Made by a program: the position numbers and the translations under genes. Shown here in pieces: positions 28,601 through 35,086 of a stretch of DNA of 64,000 bases. Position 1 is the stretch's first letter; the number at the start of each line of letters is the position of its first letter. Where the stretch lies: contig CBDDRC010000012.1 of assembly GCA_965232985.1 (NCBI GenBank), positions 180,290 through 244,289 on the forward strand. Reading direction: 5' to 3'. Below the pieces are notes generated by a model that was given only the letters and a program-made list of their open reading frames with translations, was not told the DNA's origin and ran no database searches. The stretch is from JADFDG01 sp965232985 (GTDB lineage: Bacteria; Pseudomonadota; Gammaproteobacteria; Pseudomonadales; JADFDG01).

Positions 28601-28908
28601 ATTACTTCGACACCGCCAAAGGTGAGTTGGTCTCTGGTGGCAAGAACAAGATCGCCATGTGGCTGCTGGATACCGACTACGACGAGCGTTCACTGTTGCC
28701 GCGTCAGGTGTTCTTCCCGATGGCGGGCGACAAAGACGGCTGGCAGAAGTTGAAGAAGGACATCAAGGCGGAGCTCAACGAGGAACTGCTGGGCCGGTAC
28801 CATGGCACGGTATCCCTGCCATTTGAGGCAGGAGATAACCGCAAAATCGCGGTCAAAGTGGTGGATGACCGGGGTATTGAGTCCCTGAAAATCGTGCCGC
28901 TGGACTGA
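25642..28908 (+). CDS. mod: Type III-like site-specific DNA methyltransferase (Mod)
   Basis: Beta-class N6-adenine/N4-cytosine DNA methyltransferase of 1088 residues. DPPY (motif IV) is at 312-315 and the AdoMet motif DPTCGSGTT starts at 606, in the beta-class order. The span between them should hold the target-recognition region. About 250 residues precede the catalytic part, beginning with a small helical, possibly winged-helix, segment and an Ala/Pro/Lys linker; a long C-terminal region follows. That is longer than classical Mod (about 650) and resembles methylases paired with BPTD_3080-type Res proteins; the res gene is four genes downstream. ATG 25642 follows AAGGGA. The central part is visibly AT-richer than both ends. 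Confidence 0.9.
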   Translation: MTDHARQDRLKALLLSLVPADGSGVGNQTLTDQFFVAAKAEGLNATAKDYDHAKESLVADGVLAKGKGRGGSVHRVEATGEADDEGFDLAAQAIPEGADQPAPKAGKAKPLAPKAKPGVDTQVVSYRHLDKRKNNPEVGVVTPATDGVAEPKRYDYDPHIDPALKFDSGRGEVERLIDDALASGNEQVMREALSELKRRSQPYLDWSGKAERTSFEIDTVSLHVHERIDPATILAAVRKELKGGGKNKSIMSGQGDMFSAPFENLPLRDAIDFYKHERGWSNRMIAGDSLLVMNSLLQKESMAGQVQMIYIDPPYGIKYGSNFQPFVGKRDVKDRKDEDLTQEPEMLKAFRDTWELGIHSYLSYLRDRVSLSKDLLNATGSIFIQISDENVHHVREILDDIFGAKNLVAQICVSKTSAVNSPQAKTNTLAGVADYIVWYAKDISSVKYQQLFREKSDGKSFDDVFKYVELSSGRRVSVSDEQAKSFIEGDADGRLYSLGDSTSQKPTTVFDFSFRGGVYRPGSRGWRTTEEGMRRVEIANRWVPVNANLRYVSYADDFPVISLNNFWEDTGTGSFLDQKVYVVQTGTKIIERCMLMCTDPGDLVLDPTCGSGTTAYVAEKWGRRWVTCDTSRVAVALAKQRLMTACYDYFELKYPAEGLRGGFIYRTVPHVTLKSIASNPEIDEIHEKMHASIEDCLGTLNSILKKDGVQSYKASDSGRSVRDLNFPRGDQLNWWEIPFEFPNEWPTSARKSFEEFHAGRLAMRKRIDQSISTHADQEILYDQPVMSKDKLRITGPFTVEAVPFPSVLALDEAEQPKEADVTIARSGESSRQHQWKDELFRAGIRGKGGQKMQFSELEILAGTRYLHASGLLKDTGERVVVSFGPQHAPLEQRQVELALREAETLRPSPKFILFAAFAFDPEAAKDIDQVNWPGVTLLKAQMNTDLLTEDLKKNRSSNESFWLMGQPEVEVRKLKDGNYQVEVKGFDYFDTAKGELVSGGKNKIAMWLLDTDYDERSLLPRQVFFPMAGDKDGWQKLKKDIKAELNEELLGRYHGTVSLPFEAGDNRKIAVKVVDDRGIESLKIVPLD

Positions 28909-28924
28909 CACGTACTCCCACGGA

Positions 28925-28958
28925 TTGACCTAAGGATAGGCCCTAACCATAATGGTTA
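28925..28958 (+). promoter_or_regulatory. TAC promoter/operator: MqsA-like palindrome over a -10 box
   Basis: TTGACC (28925-28930), a 17-bp spacer and CATAAT (28948-28953) form a strong sigma70-like promoter. The -10 lies within the perfect palindrome TAACCATAATGGTTA (28944-28958), which also covers the toxin ATG (28952). E. coli MqsA binds AACCT-N3-AGGTT; this site has AACCA-N3-TGGTT, the same layout. The likely transcript start near 28960 is inside the toxin reading frame. Confidence 0.6.
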
Positions 28959-29305
28959 CTCCGTCCAAGCATGAAGAGCGAGCCGGCCCCCCGGAATACA
29001 ACCTCGACACAATCAGGCAGTGGGCGGCCGAGAGACGGGTGGTTTACGCCTCGCCCCGTGTCCTCAAGCACCTCGACAACTTTGGCTATGACCTGGATAA
29101 GGTATGCGAATGTCTGGCTGGACTTGCTGCAACCGACTACCACGAGAGCGTCCGCTATCCCGACAGCAAGCTCTGGATGGACGTCTACCTGACAACGCAC
29201 ATTTATTCTGAGTCTCGTACGGACGAGTTGTACGTGAAACTACAACTATCCACTCGGCAACTGGTGATTACCTTGTGCTCCTTTCACCCCGAAGGTGCTC
29301 TATGA
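28952..29305 (+). CDS. mqsR: MqsR-type toxin (mRNA interferase)
   Basis: 117-residue protein of the MqsR/RelE-fold family, ribosome-independent RNases that cleave mRNA (GCU-containing in E. coli). The alignable core runs from about residue 15 (YNLDTIRQWAAERRVVY) through GYDLDKVCECLAGLAATDYHES to KLWMDVYL, matching the order of E. coli MqsR segments (FDGMCNVIIGLSESDF, IWQDVY). It is slightly longer than the 98-residue E. coli toxin. ATG 28952 is the only usable in-frame start; the ribosome site (AAGGATAGG) is somewhat distant. It overlaps the antitoxin ATG by 4 bp. Toxin-first order is that of mqsRA. It lies 43 bp after mod. Confidence 0.85.
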   Translation: MVTPSKHEERAGPPEYNLDTIRQWAAERRVVYASPRVLKHLDNFGYDLDKVCECLAGLAATDYHESVRYPDSKLWMDVYLTTHIYSESRTDELYVKLQLSTRQLVITLCSFHPEGAL

Positions 29306-29865
29306 ACAACAATAATGAAATGATCTGCCCGCTTTGCGAGGAGGGCGAGCTTCGCCCCGTCGTGTATGCGGACAACTATCGTCATGGCAATGGCACAGTC
29401 TTGGTTGAAGGGCTGGAAGGGTGTGAGTGCCCGGTTTGTGGGGGCCAGCCAGTTCTGACCGAGCAGATCCGTCGCAATCAGGTTCGAGTTGCGGATGCTC
29501 GCCGCGCTGTGGATGGCTTGCTTGTGAGCAGCGAGATTCGCGGCTTGCGTGAGTATTTTGGAATTTCTCAGCAAGACGCTGCGCTGTTGTTTGGTGGAGG
29601 CGCCAATGCTTTTTCGAAGTATGAGCGTGGCGAAGTTTTCCAAAGTGTTGCGATGGATAGGCTCTTACGCCTGGTTCTTGCGAATCCATTTTTGCTGGAT
29701 GATGTAAAGGCGTTGGCGGGGATGAGTGTTCAGCAGGTCGATCTGTCCAGTTCTGGATATGTGACGACCAGCGACTTTCATGTCACAAATCCTTCAACGC
29801 ACTTTGATGCAAATTTCCAGCGAATTGTTGATCAACCGTGGGCGCCAACGGAGCGTGCGGCATGA
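29302..29865 (+). CDS. mqsA: MqsA-type antitoxin with C-terminal extension
   Basis: 187 residues. The N-terminal zinc domain has C9-x2-C12 and C43-x2-C46, with the same 34-residue spacing as E. coli MqsA. A helix-turn-helix follows with the hallmark FGGGANAFSKYERG, whose Asn and basic residue contact DNA in MqsA. E. coli MqsA ends soon after this domain (131 residues). Here about 48 extra residues follow (from AGMSVQQVD), containing several aromatic residues (SGYV, SDFHV, THFDANF, QPWAP). Because a SecB-like gene comes next, this tail is a good candidate chaperone-addiction segment. It neutralises MqsR and should repress the operon. It overlaps the genes on both sides by 4 bp. Confidence 0.88.
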   Translation: MNNNNEMICPLCEEGELRPVVYADNYRHGNGTVLVEGLEGCECPVCGGQPVLTEQIRRNQVRVADARRAVDGLLVSSEIRGLREYFGISQQDAALLFGGGANAFSKYERGEVFQSVAMDRLLRLVLANPFLLDDVKALAGMSVQQVDLSSSGYVTTSDFHVTNPSTHFDANFQRIVDQPWAPTERAA

Positions 29866-30317
29866 CGGATCAGGTTGATCTCGCTAGGCAGGCCGCCGGC
29901 AGTCTTCGATTGCTTGATCTGGTGTTGCATACGAGCAAATTTGAGCGGCCATTTGATCAGGCCGTTGAGACTGCAATTGATGCTCTTCAGCAGTTCAAGA
30001 GACAGGTCGATTACGCCCTTGCTGACAAGGTTGAAGGTGAGACAACCACGCGTGTTCTTATTGTCTTTGTTCGTCTCGGCCTTAGAGTTGTTAATCAGGA
30101 TGCACTTGAGGGGCAGATCATATACTACGCGATAGAGGCTGATTATCGCGTTGAATATGCGCTGACCAGTGATGCCGAAGGGGATGCACTTGCTGCGTTT
30201 GCACAGATCAATGCTGTGCACAATGTTTGGCCATTCTGGCGTCAGCACGTTTTTGACATCGTACAGCGTGGCAGGCTGCCGCAGCTTGAGGTTCCTCTTT
30301 ATTCCGTTAAGGTTTAA
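29862..30317 (+). CDS. SecB-like chaperone of a toxin-antitoxin-chaperone module
   Basis: 151-residue protein resembling SecB. Its C-terminal part (NVWPFWRQHVFDIVQRGRLPQLEVPLYSV) closely parallels the SecB end, where a Pro-Tyr/Phe helix is followed by (D/S)LV-x-RG-x-FP-x-L and a loop to the last strand. Central strands contain alternating hydrophobics (RVLIVFVRLGLRV, IIYYAIEADYRVEYAL). Known TAC systems (M. tuberculosis HigBA1 with Rv1957; MqsRA types with a SecB-like third gene) use such a solitary chaperone to fold and protect the antitoxin. ATG 29862 overlaps the antitoxin stop by 4 bp, and the res gene begins 6 bp after its stop. General secretion SecB is unlikely given this position. Confidence 0.83.
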   Translation: MTDQVDLARQAAGSLRLLDLVLHTSKFERPFDQAVETAIDALQQFKRQVDYALADKVEGETTTRVLIVFVRLGLRVVNQDALEGQIIYYAIEADYRVEYALTSDAEGDALAAFAQINAVHNVWPFWRQHVFDIVQRGRLPQLEVPLYSVKV

Positions 30318-30323
30318 CTCCCT

Positions 30324-33125
30324 GTGGCAGCTTCGCCAAAGTCCCTGATCATCAACACGCCCTACCGGGTTCCCGAGCATCATTGGGGGAAAGGCAAGGC
30401 GGGTGCGCTGACGCTGGCAGAAGGCCGACGCACTGCTGGCTACGAAATTTTTGACACGCGTGCGAACACGCTGCGGGTTGAGCCGCTGGATCTGGTCAAC
30501 AAGATTCGTGAGCGAGTTGATGCGTGGCGTGCGGCCAGTTATCCAGGCGTCACGACAGTCACCCGCAGTCTGCTGGAGCACTGGTACAACCCGGATGCCC
30601 GTCAGCATCAATTCTATTTCTGCCAGCTTGAAGCCATCGAAACGCTGATCTGGTGGATTGAAGGCCCCGCTGAACACAAGCAAGGCATCTATATTCACGG
30701 CGATGGCGGTGAGTGGGAGCGGCTCTGCAACAAGATGGCCACCGGCTCCGGCAAAACCACCGTGATGTCGATGATCATCACCTGGCAGGTGCTGAACGCG
30801 CTGACGTATCCAAAGCGGCGAGAGTTTTCCAAGTCGGTTTTTGTCGTTGCTCCGGGGATTACCGTCAAGGAGCGCTTGCAGGTTCTGTATCCCGGCCACG
30901 AGCAAAACGTATACGACGAGTTCGGCCTTTGCCCGAACGATGCGATGCGTCAGAAGATCAATCAGGTGGAAATCCTGGTCGAGAACTGGCATCAACTCAT
31001 GCCGCTGAAGCAGGCGGATCGTTCAGTCGTCAGGAAAGGCAAGGAGAGTGACGAGGCGTTCACGCGGAGAGTGCTCGGCAAGCTCGCCAGCGCCAAAGAC
31101 ATCATCGTCATCAACGACGAAGCTCACCACGCCTACCGGATTCCTGCCGACATCAAGGTCAGCGCAGCAGATCGTAAAGCAGCAGCAGAAGCCGGCATCG
31201 ATCTGGAAGAAGCAACTCGCTGGATTGAAGGCCTTGACCGCATTCACGGCACGCGTCGAATCCTGCGCTGCTTCGATTTGTCGGCGACGCCTTTTGCACC
31301 GACGGGCCGGCAGGCAACCGAGAAGGGTTTGTTCGAGTGGATCGTCTCCGATTTCGGTTTGAACGATGCAATTGAGGCTGGTCTGGTCAAGACGCCGCGA
31401 GTTGTTGTTCGCTCGGACGCCGCCATCAACGTCACGACGATGCGCTCGAAGCTGTATCACATCTACAACGACCCGGATGTGAAGGACGACTTGAATCGCA
31501 AGGCTGAACCTCACGATCCGTTGCCTGATTTGGTGCAGAAGGCTTACGCTTTGTTGGGCGCTGATTGGCGGCAAACATGGAACGACTGGCAAGCCGCTGG
31601 GCACCAGATTCCCCCAGTCATGTTGACGGTCTGCAACCGCACGGAAACCTCCGCACGCGTTGAGCACTTCCTCAACAATGGCGACTGTGCGATTGCGGAA
31701 ATGCAGGCTCCTGAGCGGACGCTTCGCGTGGATTCGCGAGTGCTGGAGCGTGCCGAAATCGGCGAGACAGCGACCACCGACAAGGCCTATCAAGAGCGGC
31801 TGGCCATGGTGATCGAAAGCGCTGGCCTGCCGTCAGACACGCAGGAAAAATTGCTGGAACTGAAACCTGAAGAGCAACTCCGGGCCATCATCGACAACGT
31901 GGGCAAGCGCGGCAAGGCTGGCCAGCGTTTGCAGAACGTCATTTCCGTCGCGATGTTGTCAGAAGGTTGGGATGCCAAGAACGTCACGCACATCATGGGT
32001 CTGCGGGCGTTCACCAGTCAGTTGTTGTGCGAGCAGGTGATTGGCCGTGGCTTGCGTCGTGTTTCTTACGAGGTGGATGAGAACGGGCTGTTCATCCCCG
32101 AGTACGTCAACGTGTTCGGTGTGCCACTGTCGATCTTCCAGGAGGTTGGTGAAGGCGGTGAAGCGCCGCCACCACCGAAGCCCAGCACGCAGATTGAGTC
32201 GCTGAAAGAACGCAATGCGTTCGAGATCCGTTGGCCGAACGTTGTGCGGATTGATTCGGTGCTGCGGAAGACCTTGGTTGTCGATTGGGCAAAAGTTGAT
32301 GTGCTGGAGCTGCGGCCCGAATTCACGCCCACGCAGGCGGAGATTGCTCCTGCACTTACCGGGCAGGCCGATCTTTCCAAGGTATCGTTGATTGACCTGA
32401 ACGAAGCTGCCGGGCAGTTCCGTTTGCAGCAGTTGATCTTCAAGGCTGCCCGCAAGGTGTACGAGCAAGCAGGCGGAAACTTTGGCCCGGATCGGCAGTA
32501 CCTTGCTGTTCAGCTCATCCGGATCGTTGATCAGTTCCTGACTTCGGAAAAGTTACATATTCCCAGCCTGTTCCACCAACAGGACGACAGAAAGCGGGTG
32601 TTGATCGCGCTGAACATCGATCAGATCGTTCGCCACATCGCCCGCTTCGTGAAGGAGCAGAACGAGGAGCGGCAGGAAGCGGTTTTCGACAAGGATCAGC
32701 CCATCGGCTCCACCGCCTATATGCGTACCTGGTACACCACCAAGCCGAATGGCCCGACGCAAAAATCACAGATCAGCCATGTCGTTTACGACAGCAGTTG
32801 GGAAGCGCTGGGAACGTTCGCGCTCGACTACAGCGACAACGTGCAGGCCTATGCGAAGAACGACCACCTGAACTTCAGCGTGCTGTATGTGTTCAATGGC
32901 GTTGTGCGAAAGTTTTTTCCGGACTTCCTTATCCGGCTGAGCAACGGCAAGACGCTGGTGCTTGAAGTGAAGGGCGAGGATTCCGAACAGAATCAGGCGA
33001 AGCGGGACGCCATGAAAACCTGGGTAAAAGCGGTCAATGAGAAGAGTGGATTTGGTACCTGGGCGTTCGAGGTGATCTTCAATCCGTCGCAGATTCAGGA
33101 TGCGTTGGCGAAACACGGCGGTTAA
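30324..33125 (+). CDS. res: Type III-like restriction enzyme Res subunit (helicase-nuclease, BPTD_3080-like)
   Basis: 933-residue SF2 helicase-nuclease. Walker A MATGSGKTT is at 138-146, DEAH at 265-268, then a LSATPF motif. The second RecA domain contains EGWDAKNVTHIMGLRAF and the arginine-finger motif QVIGRGLRR. The C-terminal PD-(D/E)xK nuclease is P866-D867 with E881-V-K883. It should translocate on DNA and cleave unmodified sites together with Mod. The start is GTG 30324, 6 bp after the chaperone gene, with AAGG 11 bases upstream. It is separated from mod by the three TAC genes, which is not the usual adjacent mod-res arrangement. Confidence 0.9.
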   Translation: MAASPKSLIINTPYRVPEHHWGKGKAGALTLAEGRRTAGYEIFDTRANTLRVEPLDLVNKIRERVDAWRAASYPGVTTVTRSLLEHWYNPDARQHQFYFCQLEAIETLIWWIEGPAEHKQGIYIHGDGGEWERLCNKMATGSGKTTVMSMIITWQVLNALTYPKRREFSKSVFVVAPGITVKERLQVLYPGHEQNVYDEFGLCPNDAMRQKINQVEILVENWHQLMPLKQADRSVVRKGKESDEAFTRRVLGKLASAKDIIVINDEAHHAYRIPADIKVSAADRKAAAEAGIDLEEATRWIEGLDRIHGTRRILRCFDLSATPFAPTGRQATEKGLFEWIVSDFGLNDAIEAGLVKTPRVVVRSDAAINVTTMRSKLYHIYNDPDVKDDLNRKAEPHDPLPDLVQKAYALLGADWRQTWNDWQAAGHQIPPVMLTVCNRTETSARVEHFLNNGDCAIAEMQAPERTLRVDSRVLERAEIGETATTDKAYQERLAMVIESAGLPSDTQEKLLELKPEEQLRAIIDNVGKRGKAGQRLQNVISVAMLSEGWDAKNVTHIMGLRAFTSQLLCEQVIGRGLRRVSYEVDENGLFIPEYVNVFGVPLSIFQEVGEGGEAPPPPKPSTQIESLKERNAFEIRWPNVVRIDSVLRKTLVVDWAKVDVLELRPEFTPTQAEIAPALTGQADLSKVSLIDLNEAAGQFRLQQLIFKAARKVYEQAGGNFGPDRQYLAVQLIRIVDQFLTSEKLHIPSLFHQQDDRKRVLIALNIDQIVRHIARFVKEQNEERQEAVFDKDQPIGSTAYMRTWYTTKPNGPTQKSQISHVVYDSSWEALGTFALDYSDNVQAYAKNDHLNFSVLYVFNGVVRKFFPDFLIRLSNGKTLVLEVKGEDSEQNQAKRDAMKTWVKAVNEKSGFGTWAFEVIFNPSQIQDALAKHGG

Positions 33126-33297
33126 CGGCCATTTGGAATTTGTAAGCTCCCCCGCCCCCTGGACATTCATAAGTAGAGGTTTCTGCCAGACGTAACCCCT
33201 GACAGGAGCCCTATTGGCGAAAGCTCGGGTCTTACTTTCCGGCGGGATCGGAGGAGCGCCAGGTGCTGAATCTGTAACGTAATCTCAGGTGGTGTGG

Positions 33298-33323
33298 GCC
33301 CCGCTTTGTTGCGGGGCTTTTTT
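33298..33323 (+). terminator. Rho-independent terminator of the defence operon
   Basis: GCCCCGC/GCGGGGC 7-bp stem with a TTTGTT loop followed by six T residues. It lies 173 bp after the res stop. Confidence 0.75.
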
Positions 33324-33342
33324 GTGGCGCTGGGCGCCGGGA

Positions 33343-33370
33343 TGAGCCGATTAGGTACGCAATCGGCTCA
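33343..33370. repeat. Perfect 10-bp inverted repeat
   Basis: TGAGCCGATT and AATCGGCTCA separated by 8 bases, 20 bp after the terminator and about 120 bp upstream of the AbiE-like promoter. No T run, so an operator or recombination relic is more likely than a terminator. Confidence 0.55.
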
Positions 33371-33490
33371 AGAGGCACCAAGAAATGGCCATGGGCTCCC
33401 GGGAAGGGTTTTTGAGCGCTCCGGAACGAGTACTCTCGCGTACTTCAGATAAATACGTATAACTGTATGATTATGAAGGCCTATACGCCT

Positions 33491-33519
33491 TTGGTTGCTC
33501 AATTTGAATGTCGTATATT
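33491..33519 (+). promoter_or_regulatory. Promoter of the AbiE-like pair
   Basis: TTGGTT, 17 bp, TATATT. The predicted start near 33526 gives a leader of about 30 bases containing the GGAGG that serves the ATG at 33557. This supports the short start for the antitoxin. Confidence 0.5.
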
Positions 33520-33556
33520 TGCAGGCATGGACGTCCCCGCGTCCGCGGAGGTTTAC

Positions 33557-33970
33557 ATGGCTCTCAACACATTGAAAAGCAAGCTGAAGTACCGGATCGC
33601 ACGGAGCAAGGGGGCGGTATTCGTCCCCCCGGACTTCTTTGACCTGTCCGGCCGTGACCAGGTGGGGCGTGCCCTGCGGGAGTTGCAGGCAGAGGGGGTG
33701 CTCATCCGGTTTGGGCAAGGGCTGTATGCCAAGGCCAAGCGCTCCTCGCTGACCAACAAGATCATTCCGATCAAACCGCTGCCCGCATTGGCGGCAGAGG
33801 CGCTTACCCAAAAACTGCATGTCGAGGTGGTCACCGCAGAAGACGAGGAGTGTTACAACGCCGGCCGATCGACGCAGGTGCCGACGGGTCGCGTCATTGC
33901 CGTGAAGGGCCGTGTGTCGCGGAAAATGTTTTGGGACGGCAAGTCGATCAAGTTGCAGCATGTCTCTTGA
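33557..33970 (+). CDS. DUF6088 / AbiEi-type antitoxin
   Basis: 137-residue protein with an N-terminal winged-helix segment (SKLKYRIARSKGAVFVPPDFFDLSGRDQVGRALRELQAEGVLIRFGQGLYAKAK) typical of DUF6088/AbiEi antitoxins, which repress their operon and counter a nucleotidyltransferase toxin. The C-terminal part (TGRVIAVKGRVSRKMFWDGKSIKL) also fits the family. ATG 33557 has a near-perfect GGAGG 5 bp upstream; the frame is open to 33467, but that stretch contains the promoter. The following toxin gene is broken, so this antitoxin may be an orphan. Confidence 0.8.
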   Translation: MALNTLKSKLKYRIARSKGAVFVPPDFFDLSGRDQVGRALRELQAEGVLIRFGQGLYAKAKRSSLTNKIIPIKPLPALAAEALTQKLHVEVVTAEDEECYNAGRSTQVPTGRVIAVKGRVSRKMFWDGKSIKLQHVS

Positions 33971-34704
33971 TCCAGCGGTTTTCGGAAGATCTGGATTTTC
34001 GCTGTTTGCCTCTCGTGTCGGGGTCGCAGGGGCAAATGCGAAACTTTCGCAGCGAATACCGCGCCTCGGTTCCGGATGCGATTGACGCTGTAGGCCAACT
34101 CTCCCTGGATCGGACCAAGGTGGCGGTCGCCAGCAGCTACATCAAGTTTGAGCTTGGGTATCCCCAGCAGTATCAGGGGCACAGTGCGCTGCGCCCCGGG
34201 CTTCAGATTGAATTCAGTTTCACCCGCCCCAGACTGGAGCCGGAACAGCGCCAGGTGCAGTCGCTGGTGTCCCGGTTTACGCGTGGCGCGCCGGAAGTCA
34301 CTGTCCTGTGCCTTTCACCCATTGAGACGGCTTCCGACAAGCTCAGCGCACTGACTTGGCGGGTCATCAGGCGAGATCGCCAGTCTGCAGATGATGACCC
34401 GGCCATGATTCGCCATCTCCATGACCTTTCGGCCCTGTTCGCCACGGTACGTGAGCGGAAGGATGTCTTCCTGGCGACGGCGGTGGCGTCGTTCGAAGAG
34501 GACATGCGTTCCGGACGACGATCAACGGAAGCGGGATTCGTCGCGTCGATTCAGGCGGCGATCGACCTGTTGGATTCGGATCGGGAGTACGCGGAGGAAT
34601 ACCGCCGATTTGTCGATGCCATGTCGTACGCAAGTGACGACAACAACATCGAATTTGCAGCAGCCATCGAGAACCTGGAGGAAATGCTCGGCTGGTTCAG
34701 GTGA
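33960..34704 (+). pseudogene. AbiEii-type nucleotidyltransferase toxin, 5' internal deletion
   Basis: From about 33964 the frame encodes LLIQRFSEDLDF followed by a long AbiEii/DUF1814-like C-terminal region to EEMLGWFR, but it has no start codon of its own. An ATG at 33960, overlapping the antitoxin stop as usual, reads MSLDPAVF, which fits a typical AbiEii N-terminus, but in a different frame. Both readings share TTGATCCAGCGGTTTTC. The simplest explanation is a deletion between two copies of this stretch that removed roughly 60 codons, including the GG-T-L nucleotidyltransferase motif, and shifted the frame. An active toxin is therefore not expected. Confidence 0.75.
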
Positions 34705-35086
34705 AGGGCATCGATGTAGTCGGGCAGCGCGCCCTCCCACTTTTTTCGCGCGCGAGTCGAGCCCGCGATTGGGGCATGGGGGAGGGTGGTAACGCACCTG
34801 TCGGGAGCGCCGCGCATGGTGCCCGCAGGTTGTTTCCCCTCGATTCTTCGATAGCCACACGCACCCAACCGATTGTTTTTGCAACGATCGCCGATCACTA
34901 ATCGCTGGCTGGCATCGAACTTGCATCGTCTGTGTTGCACTTCGCCCGAGCGCGGGCATGCACACAAATCGCGCCGCCTGGCTGCCCACTGACGGGGGCC
35001 GGTGCGGAATTTCCGGACAAAGGCGTCCATTGCTCCTGCCTGCAACGCGGGGAGGTCGATGGGCGCCTTTTTTTTTGGGGAAATGC
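34705..35086. other. 382-bp intergenic region before the redox operon
   Basis: No gene supported. It should hold the promoter of the redox operon, but no convincing -35/-10 pair or FNR-type TTGAT-N4-ATCAA site was found. A GGGG-A-rich ribosome site sits just before the ATG at 35087. It marks the right edge of the defence island. Confidence 0.55.

Larger units (their letters stand above)
33126..33556. other. 431-bp intergenic region after res
   Basis: No gene recognised. It holds the likely operon terminator, a 10-bp inverted repeat and a promoter for the AbiE-like pair, each listed separately. The first 100 bp have an uneven composition that could be a mobile-element remnant, but no transposase or matching end is seen. 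Confidence 0.6.

Noticed and set aside
33140..33230. Possible insertion-sequence end (TGGACATTCATAAGTAGAGG region)
   Set aside because: The composition looked foreign, but there is no transposase fragment, no matching inverted end and no target duplication in the window.
25289..35086. Direct repeats or tRNA-derived attachment sites bounding the defence island
   Set aside because: I compared the spacers at both ends by eye and found no shared stretch; no tRNA or integrase gene is adjacent.
34705..35086. FNR/NNR-type site for the redox operon
   Set aside because: No TTGAT-N4-ATCAA-like sequence was found in the 382-bp spacer, so oxygen or NO control is not claimed.
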